From UBA6168 sp039819485 (lineage in GTDB: Bacteria > Bacteroidota > Bacteroidia > Chitinophagales > Saprospiraceae), in assembly GCA_039819485.1 (NCBI GenBank), contig JBCBRY010000039.1:1-64000 (forward strand): 64,000 nucleotides of DNA, in the 5' to 3' direction. The position numbers were made by a program, and so were the translations under genes. This document shows, one piece after another, positions 8,656 through 17,400 of the stretch. Below the pieces are notes generated by a model. The model saw only the letters and a list, made by a program, of their open reading frames with translations. It was not told where the DNA came from and ran no database searches. Positions within the stretch are counted from its first letter, which is position 1, and every line of letters starts with the position of its first letter.

Positions 8656-9618
8656 TTAATCATACCAGTAAATAGTTGGATCAATGACTTTCTTGCATTG
8701 GCCCCAGGGGCCCCAGATGCATTTACAGCCACCTTGGTACTTGATACACACCGGGCAGCCCCAGCAGATTCCGCTTTCCCCTACCGGATCACCAGAAATA
8801 ACAACGATTCCATCCGTTTCAGTAGCTTCCCAATAAACATCAGCTGAACTTTCACCATCGTCCAGTTGGCCCCGCAGGTGGAACATCGGCGTCTCAAGGC
8901 CATTTTCCTCATCGGGGAAATAAACAATTGCTTCTTCAAGCTCGCCGCCCTGGCCCAAATTCTTGGTGACGTTCAGTCCAAAGTTATTTTCCAGTTGATC
9001 TTGGGTTACTGTAAATTCAAACTTTCCTTCCTTGACTACACCGATTTGCACAGTGGCCGATTTGGCTGCAACTTCAATAGCGATGTTGGCATATCCCGAC
9101 CAGAAACCTGAACTGGACTTTTCATAAATCTGATATTCTCCTGCCAAAACATTTATACCGGCTGCACCCAGCGCATCGGCCACTTCGGCCGGCAGGTCTA
9201 TGCCCCCTTCTTTAACGACCAATACATCCTCTTCCGTGTCATTGTGAGGATACTCAGCTCCGGCAGCTACCATCTCAAGTTTGGCGCTTTCATCGCTTAA
9301 AATGGTGATCTTTGCCAGCACCATCGATGGTTCTTCGTTCTCCAGGAATTGAAGCCCCTCGTCCAGGCTTGGCATCAACCGGAAGTCAAAGAACAAACAT
9401 CCTTCCATCCCGGTCGGGCAATCGTCCGAACTTTGTGCAACGCCCCGGTAACCCGGCAAGGCAACATGCACACTGTTTTTAAGATAAGCAGAAACGGCAG
9501 GGGCATTGTTGTCTGGAATATCCGGCACAGGGGCTACACTCTGTTCACTACAAGCCGTCATAAAAATGGTAATAGCAAACAAGGAAAAAAACAAGGTTTT
9601 AAATATGGTATTTTTCAT
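8656..9618 (-). CDS. Lipoprotein of unknown function, Cys/Trp-rich C-terminus
   Basis: The start gives a short signal peptide with lipobox FMTAC (lipidated Cys about 23). A low-complexity Pro/Asp linker follows, then about 260 residues of acidic, mostly beta-type sequence without a family I recognise. The last 45 residues are striking: six Cys and three Trp within GICWGCPVC, GGCKCIW and GPWGQCKK, suggesting disulfides or metal binding outside the cytoplasm. A leftward promoter carrying the local sigma signature lies about 220 bp upstream (9837-9866), so this gene probably belongs to the same small regulon as the T9SS protein and the sigma factor. Confidence 0.75.
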   Translation of the reverse strand: MKNTIFKTLFFSLFAITIFMTACSEQSVAPVPDIPDNNAPAVSAYLKNSVHVALPGYRGVAQSSDDCPTGMEGCLFFDFRLMPSLDEGLQFLENEEPSMVLAKITILSDESAKLEMVAAGAEYPHNDTEEDVLVVKEGGIDLPAEVADALGAAGINVLAGEYQIYEKSSSGFWSGYANIAIEVAAKSATVQIGVVKEGKFEFTVTQDQLENNFGLNVTKNLGQGGELEEAIVYFPDEENGLETPMFHLRGQLDDGESSADVYWEATETDGIVVISGDPVGESGICWGCPVCIKYQGGCKCIWGPWGQCKKVIDPTIYWYD

Positions 9619-9836
9619 AGTCAGAAATGGTTTTTATAGAAAATATAAACAAGCCAGGATTTTTTATTCGAAATTAAAAAATTGAACAACAGGCATTGAT
9701 AAAAAATTGATTACCAAATTATAACGAATAATTAATATTAAAATCTTAAATTTCAAACAAGCGCCTTTTTTATCAATATTTTCTATTGTTTTGAAAAAAA
9801 ATTTTATTTGGTTTTCAGGAATAAATTATTTGCCCC

Positions 9837-9866
9837 TAAAAACATCCGACCATCAAAAACGTGACA
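9837..9866 (-). promoter_or_regulatory. Predicted leftward ECF-sigma promoter (lipoprotein gene)
   Basis: On the minus strand TGTCACGTTT (9857-9866) is followed by GTTTTTA (9837-9843), again 17 bp after TGTCAC. The -10-like word differs by one base from GTTTATA. It faces away from the sigma promoter at 9901-9930, so the two 10-mers form a perfect inverted repeat with 34 bp between. The lipoprotein gene is the only leftward gene it could serve, giving a leader of about 200 nt. Confidence 0.6.
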
Positions 9867-9900
9867 GAAAAAAACCAAAAAAAAACTTTTTACTTTTACT

Positions 9901-9930
9901 TGTCACGTTTATAAATATTATTTGTTTATA
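9901..9930 (+). promoter_or_regulatory. Predicted autoregulatory ECF-sigma promoter
   Basis: TGTCACGTTT (9901-9910) with GTTTATA (9924-9930) 17 bp after TGTCAC, followed by the sigma gene ATG at 9969. It is one of three copies of the same -35/-10 arrangement within 1.8 kb, which points to autoregulation by the encoded sigma factor. Confidence 0.7.
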
Positions 9931-9968
9931 GGTGCAAGGGATAGGTTTATGTCCAACCAATTCTAAGT

Positions 9969-10574
9969 ATGAAAAAAATAAAAGTTAAAAACAGTATTTA
10001 TGCTGCCGGCAAAACTGCTTCCAGGGCAAAACAGAATTTTGGCCTGCAACAAGAAGAGTTCGAAACCATGCTGGAAAAAATGAAGCAGGGGGACGAGTCT
10101 TTATTCGAAACCGTTTTTCTGGCACACTTTGAACATTGCATGCACTTTTTGATCAATCACCGGAACATTCATCCCTCCGCTGCTTACGATGCAACGATGG
10201 ATGCGATGCTGAAATTCAGAAAGCTTTTGCTGACCGGAAAAATTTCCTACGGCAACATGCGATATCTTTTTACAAGAATGGCCAGCCAATTGGCAACGGA
10301 CAATAAACAACCTGTTACTACCCCCATTACCGAACTCAACAATTCAGTAGCGGAAGAGCTTGACCTGGACGATGACATTTTAAACATCATCGACAAAGCC
10401 TGGGAGCAACTTTGTCAGGATTGCAGCAATCTGTTGAAAAATTTTTATTACCATAAAATTGCTTTGACGACCATTGCTGCCCAACAAAAAATATCCGAGG
10501 CCTCCATCCGAAAAAGAAAGCAACGTTGTCTGGAAAAATTGAGGGTAAGTTTTATGAAGTTTTATAATATTTAA
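9969..10574 (+). CDS. ECF-like sigma-70 family RNA polymerase sigma factor
   Basis: The 201-residue protein has a region-2-like helical segment (about 35-105; QGDESLFETVF, then YDATMDAMLKFRKLL and MRYLFTRMASQLATD) and a region-4 helix-turn-helix (about 140-195; LTTIAAQQKISEASIRKRKQRCLEKLR). The basic KRKQRC helix is the likely -35 reader. It has no anti-sigma pair of the FecR type next to it; the following gene, 17 bp downstream, encodes a membrane-anchored TPR protein that may play that part. The promoter signature in front of it is repeated before two neighbouring exported-protein genes, so the sigma factor probably drives an envelope or secretion response. Confidence 0.85.
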   Translation: MKKIKVKNSIYAAGKTASRAKQNFGLQQEEFETMLEKMKQGDESLFETVFLAHFEHCMHFLINHRNIHPSAAYDATMDAMLKFRKLLLTGKISYGNMRYLFTRMASQLATDNKQPVTTPITELNNSVAEELDLDDDILNIIDKAWEQLCQDCSNLLKNFYYHKIALTTIAAQQKISEASIRKRKQRCLEKLRVSFMKFYNI

Positions 10575-10591
10575 TCAACCAACACCTAACC

Positions 10592-11299
10592 ATGTCTAAA
10601 TTAAAAAACTATTTTGAAGGAAACCTCTCAGAGTCAGCAATGGAACAAATAAGCGAACAAATAATCAATGCCAAACTGGACAGGGACAAAAAAAGAAAAT
10701 GGACCCGACAACTGCAGCAAGAATACGGCTTGCTCCGGCCTCCCCAAAAAAAGTTGTCATTTTTTAAAAAACACCAGTCTACCATAATAAAAGTTGCCGC
10801 CTCCCTATTATTACTCTTTTCTGCTTATTTTATTTACGAATCCATCACACCTCCTTCCTATCTTAAAATAGTCGACGAAGAAATAGAAAACTTAAATATC
10901 ATGGGCGATCCATCCGTTTTCCGCAAGGGCGATAAAGAAATAGATGAATTGCGAAAAAAGGCCAACTTGACTTATGTCGACCAAAAATACGCGGAAAGCA
11001 TATTCTTCTGGAACCAGATCATCGCCACCGATAAATCCATCGCAATGGATTATTTTTACCTGGGCCTTTGCCATTTGAAAAAAACCGACCCCGACCACCA
11101 TAAAGCCATTGAATTTTTTTTAAAAGCAAAATCAATGGGCGGCCCTAAAGAAGAAATTAAATGGGCTTTGGTTTTGGTTTATTTAAAAATCGGGGAAATT
11201 GAAAAAGGCAAGCAATTGATCAACGAAATAATAAAACAAAAAACCTATAAATCGGGTACAGCAGAAAAAATTTTGACACACTTAGAAGGTATTCACTGA
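10592..11299 (+). CDS. Single-pass TPR protein, possible anti-sigma partner
   Basis: A short cytoplasmic N-terminus (about 1-65; KLKNYFEGNLSESAMEQI, similar in layout to the small anti-sigma-like domains that follow Bacteroidota sigma genes) leads to one membrane helix (about 68-85; VAASLLLLFSAYFIY). The remainder, outside the membrane, contains two or three TPR units (about 120-230; YAESIFFWNQII, MDYFYLGLCHLKK, IKWALVLVYLKIGE). The 17-bp gap to the sigma gene marks an operon. A periplasmic sensor that holds the sigma factor is a reasonable model, but no anti-sigma zinc motif is visible. Confidence 0.7.
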   Translation: MSKLKNYFEGNLSESAMEQISEQIINAKLDRDKKRKWTRQLQQEYGLLRPPQKKLSFFKKHQSTIIKVAASLLLLFSAYFIYESITPPSYLKIVDEEIENLNIMGDPSVFRKGDKEIDELRKKANLTYVDQKYAESIFFWNQIIATDKSIAMDYFYLGLCHLKKTDPDHHKAIEFFLKAKSMGGPKEEIKWALVLVYLKIGEIEKGKQLINEIIKQKTYKSGTAEKILTHLEGIH

Positions 11300-11494
11300 C
11301 CAGGAATCTTCCTTTGGCAGCTACGGACAAGCTCTCTTTTCTAATCTATTTTACTCCTCCGTTTTATCGCTCCTCAGACTTCTTAGCTCTTCTCTTTAGC
11401 GTCGTATTTTAAGCATGGGAAACAGGACTCACACCGTTTCTATTTTATTAATGATAGCGGAAAACAACTTTAGGCCGCGGCTGTTTAATGCGGC

Positions 11495-12073
11495 ATGGAA
11501 TCCATTAAATTATTTATCCAAAAATATGTCAGTTTGTCCGAAAAAGACTGGTTGAAAATAGGGCCCTGTTTTTCAAAGAAAACCCTTTCCACCGAAAGTA
11601 CACTCTTGCAAGAAGGTAAAATTTGCCGGCATCTTTATTTCCTCGAATCGGGCCTGCTGCGTTATTCATTTCTAAACAATGGAGAGGAGGTCACAAAGTT
11701 TTTTACCGAGCCACCCTATATGTTCACTTCTCAACAGAGCCTCAATTTTCAAACCCCTGCCCGTGAAAGCATCATTGCCGTGGAGGAAAGCACGGTCTGG
11801 CAAATGGGGAGGGACGATGCGTTTCGCCTTTTGGAGCTAAAACCCTGGAGTGAATTTATTCGCTTGCTGGTCCAGGAAGTCCAGTACCTCACCGAAGAAA
11901 TCATGGCTGAACAAAAAGTAGAAACTGCCGAAAACCGCTATCGGAAAATGCTGCTTGAAAACCCGGCAATAATTCAGAAAATCCCTTTAAAACACTTGGC
12001 CTCTTTTTTGGGCATTGCGCCACAGTCGCTCAGTCGCATCCGGAAAAACATTTTTTCACAGTCACTTGTATGA
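11495..12073 (+). CDS. Crp/Fnr-family transcriptional regulator
   Basis: The protein has an N-terminal cyclic-nucleotide-binding-like beta-roll (about 20-120; LLQEGKICRHLYFLESGLLRY) and a C-terminal winged helix (about 145-190; NRYRKMLLENP, then IPLKHLASFLGIAPQSLSRIRK). This is the common short Bacteroidota Crp type of about 190 residues. The cAMP phosphate-binding RxS signature is not evident, so the ligand, if any, is unknown. No target operator can be assigned. It is separated by about 200 bp from the sigma operon and by a family D hairpin from the genes downstream. Confidence 0.8.
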   Translation: MESIKLFIQKYVSLSEKDWLKIGPCFSKKTLSTESTLLQEGKICRHLYFLESGLLRYSFLNNGEEVTKFFTEPPYMFTSQQSLNFQTPARESIIAVEESTVWQMGRDDAFRLLELKPWSEFIRLLVQEVQYLTEEIMAEQKVETAENRYRKMLLENPAIIQKIPLKHLASFLGIAPQSLSRIRKNIFSQSLV

Positions 12074-12142
12074 CCTGCATTTTAACACATGAGTGAATAG
12101 TGATTAATTGTTGGGTTTACAGAAATAAAGAATCCTGTTCTT

Positions 12143-12220
12143 TACCTCCCCCCGGCCCCCTCCAGAGGGGAAGAAATGCACTTTCTTTTCTCCCCCTCTG
12201 GAGGGGGCCCGGGGGAGGTA
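12143..12220. repeat. Family D C/T-rich hairpin repeat, copy at 12.1 kb
   Basis: This is the most regular copy. The left arm 'tacctccccccggccccct' and a following 'ccagagggg' pair with 'cccctctgg' and 'agggggcccgggggaggta'. It sits about 70 bp after the Crp gene stop and may serve as its terminator. Confidence 0.75.
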
Positions 12221-12360
12221 AAACATCACAATAATTAATTTTTGAACACTTCTATTGCAGGTTTATAAACCTGTGTGTCAAAAATAATTTCCGAATTTAA
12301 CATAGGTGAATTGGAGTAAAAAAAAAGACCCACAATTTTGTGTCAAAATTAACTGTTGAT

Positions 12361-12852
12361 ATGAAAAGCATATTTTTTTTATTGCTCTTTTTTACCACGA
12401 TGAGCATTGCCCAAAATTCGAATTATAAATTTCAGCATACCGAAAAAACCACAGCTCCGCCAGCCGCTATATGGAAAGTTTGGACCGACGTTCCGAATTG
12501 GTCAAATTGGGATACCGGGCTGAAGTCTGCCGAGTTGGAAGGTGAATTTGGGGAAGGGGCCAAAGGAAAATTAATACCCGACAAAGGGCCTAAATCAAAA
12601 TTTATGATCACCGAGGTAATTCCCGGTCAGTCCTACTTGCTAAAAACAAAAATCCCATTTGGCTGGCTAAAGGTGCAACGAACCATGGAAATAAAAGATG
12701 GCGAGTTGCATTTTACGCACGCAGTCGAATTTACCGGAATATTAAAAAATATTTTAGGCAAAAAATTTGGCACCCGATACCGGGAAATGTTGCCAGAAGT
12801 CATGATATCAATTAAAAAAATAGCGGAAGAAAATCAAGTTTATAACCGCTGA
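12361..12852 (+). CDS. SRPBCC-family protein with signal peptide
   Basis: The ATG at 12361 gives a typical Sec signal (MKSIFFLLLFFTTMSIAQ) before a polyketide-cyclase/dehydratase-type SRPBCC fold. The opening strand-helix phrase is KTTAPPAAIWKVWTDVPNWSNWD, and the family's hydrophobic cavity strands follow. A GTG six codons upstream is in frame but would spoil the signal peptide. SRPBCC domains bind hydrophobic ligands; the ligand is unknown. Export of this domain is less usual than a cytoplasmic location. It is followed by two small membrane-protein genes in the same direction. Confidence 0.75.
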   Translation: MKSIFFLLLFFTTMSIAQNSNYKFQHTEKTTAPPAAIWKVWTDVPNWSNWDTGLKSAELEGEFGEGAKGKLIPDKGPKSKFMITEVIPGQSYLLKTKIPFGWLKVQRTMEIKDGELHFTHAVEFTGILKNILGKKFGTRYREMLPEVMISIKKIAEENQVYNR

Positions 12853-12915
12853 TTCTTCCTGATAGATGCTACACTCAATTCTACTACAACAATTAACAAC
12901 CTACGATCAGTCGTT

Positions 12916-13119
12916 ATGAAATTCATGTACATCGCCAACATCCTTGTGGCCGGGCGGATCAGTATTTCGTCATTGTTTTTTCCAAAGGTGGCGGCTGCTA
13001 CTGTTTTCCAGAATGCTTATCCAACGACGGAGTTGATCCGGCTCGTCGGAGCATTGTGGTTGGCCATTGCCGTTTTATCGGTATTGGGAGCCTTCAATCT
13101 GTTCCGTTGGGAGAATTAG
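12916..13119 (+). CDS. Small membrane protein, possibly C-terminally truncated
   Basis: The 67 residues contain two hydrophobic stretches (about 5-22 and 44-62) and the phrase AYPTTELIRLVGALWLAIAVLSVLG. That phrase looks like the first half of a four-helix membrane protein of about 130 residues. The frame stops directly after LFRWEN, where such a family would continue with two more helices. I infer truncation from pattern memory only. Nothing in the next 100 bp restores a matching frame convincingly. Confidence 0.5.
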   Translation: MKFMYIANILVAGRISISSLFFPKVAAATVFQNAYPTTELIRLVGALWLAIAVLSVLGAFNLFRWEN

Positions 13120-13218
13120 AAATTGAATGGTAACAGTTTTTTAAAACCACCTGTAAAACAATTACCTCAATAGGCTGTTCGAAGCTTACTTAATATCACT
13201 TTTAGTCAGTTCAAGCAA

Positions 13219-13626
13219 ATGAAGCAGCTCATTAGTCAACTCGAATGGATTGAATTTATCGACGGCCCAATGTGGGTGGTACTCACCATTTTCATTGTGA
13301 GCATGATCTATAAAATAATCAGAGATAAAAGTGAATTCCACCCCATCGTTAAGTGGCTGGGCTGGCTGCTCGTTCTTATTTTGCTGCATCCATTATACAG
13401 TTATCTTTTCCCTGGATTGACTGCTCATCAGATAGGGCACCTGATCATACTTGTGTTTACATTTGAAGTCTTCCGCAAGGTTTATCGAATCTTTCCTAAA
13501 ATCTCTTTCTACTTACTGCCGCAGTTATTCTGGATTGGGATCACCTGTGGATTTACATTTTTGAAGATGGCCGCTGCGCACAATCTTGATACGAATACCA
13601 TCCTGACCTCTGTTCCTTTCTTTTGA
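13219..13626 (+). CDS. Four-helix integral membrane protein, unknown
   Basis: The 135 residues comprise about four membrane helices (roughly 18-34, 44-64, 72-87, 95-118) with few charged residues in the helices. No family is recognised. It is the last of three co-oriented genes (SRPBCC, small membrane protein, this) spaced by about 60-100 bp, which may be an operon. Confidence 0.6.
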   Translation: MKQLISQLEWIEFIDGPMWVVLTIFIVSMIYKIIRDKSEFHPIVKWLGWLLVLILLHPLYSYLFPGLTAHQIGHLIILVFTFEVFRKVYRIFPKISFYLLPQLFWIGITCGFTFLKMAAAHNLDTNTILTSVPFF

Positions 13627-13971
13627 GAAATATTTTCTCAATTTAACCTGACGACTGATTGACCCCACCTATACCCTACTTGTTTCTTCGTCAAACATTT
13701 GTGTAATCTGCTGTCTATAAGCTTTTTACACATGAACACAAAGAGCAAGAAGCAAGTAACGAATACCTGCCGGCCATCGGAAATCAACTCATGTATGTCT
13801 AAAATATCAGTTTTTAAGTGTAAAACACTTGAACAATTGTATCATATTAGTTACATTTGTTCATCATATTATTTATAATTAATAAAATGCACTTGATCCT
13901 GAGTATCCAATATTATCTCCGTCAGTTGCCATTTTTTTTAATCAAATACCCAAATCTCTCAGCTCATTTAC
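13627..13971. other. Intergenic region with promoter for the DUF4132 unit
   Basis: 345 bp without a gene. The only supported signals are the palindrome and promoter boxes at 13816-13859 described separately. Confidence 0.5.
13816..13859 (+). promoter_or_regulatory. Bacteroidota-type promoter with overlapping palindrome
   Basis: TACATTTG (13852-13859) fits the TAnnTTTG -7 box of Bacteroidota housekeeping promoters. A TTG -33 element (13829-13831) lies 20 bp upstream. The perfect palindrome AAGTGTAAAACACTT (13816-13830) overlaps the -33 element, which is where a repressor could act. The next gene starts at 13972, leaving a leader of about 105 nt. Confidence 0.5.
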
Positions 13972-14409
13972 ATGCTCAACCTAATCATTCAGCCTGATAA
14001 ATTTGCCAAAGTTTATCTAAAAAAATCAACAGACTACCAATATGATTCCCTGCTGGACCTGATCCAGCAAATTTTCAGCACCCATGCTTTTGAGGACAAA
14101 GCCGTCGAACAATTCTTGTATCAATTGCTCAGTGAGACCGGCTATACTTCCCTTGAAAAAATACCTATTCCAGAACTGCAGGCAATCGCCAATTATTTTT
14201 TGGCGCACAAGGACGAATACAAAATTGATTATGACGCTGAAAAACTGACCTACCTTTTGCTATCCGCCATCAAGAACAAAGATGTGATCGTATACATAGA
14301 CAAGCGGATAGTTGAGGACATGCTGGCCCCCATCACTCTGCAATACGGCTCAACCCTGGCTTTCATAAAAGTGGAAAAAATTAACAATATCACCTTCAAA
14401 ACAATCTAA
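13972..14409 (+). CDS. Unknown 145-residue protein paired with DUF4132 protein
   Basis: A soluble, mostly helical protein with no signal peptide. No known domain is recognised. The C-terminus (KDVIVYIDKRIVEDMLAPITLQYG) may form a short strand-helix unit. Its stop codon TAA (14407-14409) is immediately followed by the ATG of the next gene with no intervening base, so translational coupling with the large DUF4132 protein is very likely and the two products probably work together. Confidence 0.65.
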   Translation: MLNLIIQPDKFAKVYLKKSTDYQYDSLLDLIQQIFSTHAFEDKAVEQFLYQLLSETGYTSLEKIPIPELQAIANYFLAHKDEYKIDYDAEKLTYLLLSAIKNKDVIVYIDKRIVEDMLAPITLQYGSTLAFIKVEKINNITFKTI

Positions 14410-17400
14410 ATGAGTTTATTCAATCGAATTTTAAATATTTTAAAAAGAAATGAAGCCGACGCCCCAGGTCGGGATATACCCAAAATTGTAACGCTCAAAG
14501 ACATCATTTTTGATTGGTTCAAGGCAAGCAACGTTGATATAGCCCAATTCAATCAGGGTTTTCTTGAGCCCTGCCTGGCCATTTATAAAACGGATCAGCG
14601 GCTGGCCGACTACATGGCTAAAGATCCTGAAAACAGCTACGACCGCTATTTCGACCAGCATGCGATCCTATATATCGCTTCTATCAATCCATCAAATAAA
14701 TGGATGAAATACCTCTTCGATTATTTAATGGACAAGTCGAATCAAACATATACCCTGAAAGACTCGCTTCGTTCCGTGCCCCATCGGCATTTACTGAAAG
14801 ACCATCCAAAGTTTTTATTGCCATTAAAAAAAGGCCTGGCCTTATTAAAAGCCTACCATGCCATCCATGACAAGCGCGATATTAATTTCAGTTATCTACA
14901 ACAATTAAGTGGCCTTCTTACCTACGACCTTTATGATGAAAACATCCATTCTTTGGTGACCTATTTAAATGAACAAAAATTTCCGGAAAAAACATTTGTT
15001 TTCATGCGCGCACTTCCAGCAGTTATATTTGGAACAGGTGAAACCTCAAATCCGGCCACCATTAAGCTATTAAAAGAAGCAACGGAACAATCCATTGCTG
15101 AATACAATCAGGAGCATGAGCCTAAATTAGTTTGGGAAATAATTTACGATTTGAGTACCAGCATATCGGCGATTAATTATTCGACAACTTATAAAGAGAC
15201 AAATCATAAGAAGAGAAAGCATTTATCAGTGAAGGATTTTCCGGAAATCGTTTCACTGATCAAAAAACACGAATCACATCCATTTGATCTTATTGCGTGC
15301 TTTCTCTATTATATTAGCAACACCTATATTTCATCTGACCAAAATAAATTGCATAAAGAGATTGCCAAACAGCTCTGCAACAACATGGACATCGGTAAAG
15401 AAAATTTCCGGAAATTACTTTCCATGCCGATTAAGCTGTCTATTGATTTCACCATCAACCATATATACCATCCTTTATTTTCGGTTATTCAACCCACTCT
15501 TTCGGGAGCAGACCCAGTCCTCAAAACTTTTGAAAACAAGATCTTGAACCTGGCCAACTCCAACACTCATTTCAATAAATACCAGCCTATTTTAGACGCT
15601 ATTCTCCAAACCGAAAAAAATTACAACAATGAAATCGAGGAAAGCATCTTATCCGCCAGGTACAACAACCTCTACGTAAAAGTAAATTATCGCTTCGGCC
15701 AGATCTCGTTAGATTTACCTGACAAAAAATCGGCACAGGATGCCATCAATAAATTAATAGAAAAATTAAATCTACTATTTCCTACTTCGCTTAAAGCACT
15801 AAGAACCAATATTAATTATTTTATGGTGGAAAATTATCCCCTGTTAACCCTCAACCTGGACGGCGAAGACATAAATTTCACTACCGGTATTGTCAATGAA
15901 TTAAATGAGATTTTAAATTCAAAAAAAACTGGCTACCAGTTAATTCCCATTCCTTTTAATAAAATTAATTACCTGGAATACACTTTTTTGAATTGTTCGT
16001 TGGAACTAATGAACTCTGCCCAATTCGACTATCTTAAGTCGGTTTATTTATCAAATAGATTTCCGGAAATAAATGGCAACAGTCTATATAAAAAAATTAT
16101 TTTCTCAAATAAGGAGGCTCCAATTTTAAATTTAAAAAACAAGGACGACCAGCCCAACAACCAATCCAACAATAAATTTTTAAGCGACCCCACCTGGAAA
16201 TGGTTCAAGGATGAATACATAGACCAGCTGACCAGTAAAGAAAAATGGCACGATCTCATGCATCACCTTATTGAATGCAAAGGCTCTAAAAAACCCAATA
16301 AGAAATGGCTGGAAGAGTTAAAAGAAAAAATAAACGGTATTGGCATCGATCGGTATTTTAGAGAATTAGGCGCCATGATGGCACCTTCCCTGAAAGAAGA
16401 ATTCTGGTTTATAGAAACTTACCGCACGACCATCAAAGGGGTCATTTGGTCTTGTTCCCATTATCCATCGGACGAGTCGTTTACTATCATAAAAAGCATT
16501 GTTGAAAGTGCATATAAAAAAATACCAGGCATCGGGCCGAAATCTGCAGCCGTTGGAAATTTAGGTATTAGCGCCCTTGTGGCTACGGGGGACGAACGTG
16601 CATTTGGCTTGCTGAATTTAATGCGGAATAAAAGCAAATATCAACGTTACATAAAAACGATCGATAAAGCACTGGAAAAATTCCAGGAGTTCAGTGATGT
16701 TGATGCGGAGGTCTTGGCCGACCGTACAATTCCAAGTTTTAATTTTGAAAGTGGAGAAAAAACAATCCAGATCAATAAAGAAATAAGTGTCGTATTTCGA
16801 ATTAAAAAAAGGGCCCTTTCCAAAAAATGGATAGTCAATGGAAAAGAACTTTCCAAAGCCCCCGATATTTTAAAAACCTCCTTAAAAAAAGAAGAAAAAG
16901 AAATTGCGGCCGAATTTAAAAGAATCAATAGCCTGTTAAAAGACATTCGGTCAAGAGTAAAAACATATTGGCTGTATGACAGAAAATGGACATTTGCGGA
17001 ATGGGAAAAAAACCTCTCCCGCCATCCTTTGATCAGGCCTTGGATCACTCATTTAATCTGGAAAAACGAAACCAGCCATACTTCCTTTATATTATCCGAA
17101 AACAACTTAATTGGTAAAAATGGTGAAGCTATAACTCCCGCCCCGAATGACATCATTTCCTGTTGGCACCCGGTATCCAGCAGTGCCGGTGAAATCAAGG
17201 ATTGGCAGAAATTTATAATTAGCAGAAAAATTCAGCAACCGCTGCGGCAGGCATTTCGTGAGCATTATCCTTTTTCCGATACAGAGCTAAAAATGGAAGA
17301 GTCGGAAAGGTTTGGCCATCATTTTTTGGTGGTCAGAAAACTAATGGCGATTGCCAATGCTGCCGGCTGGACTTTTACCTACGCACATGAATCCGACAGT

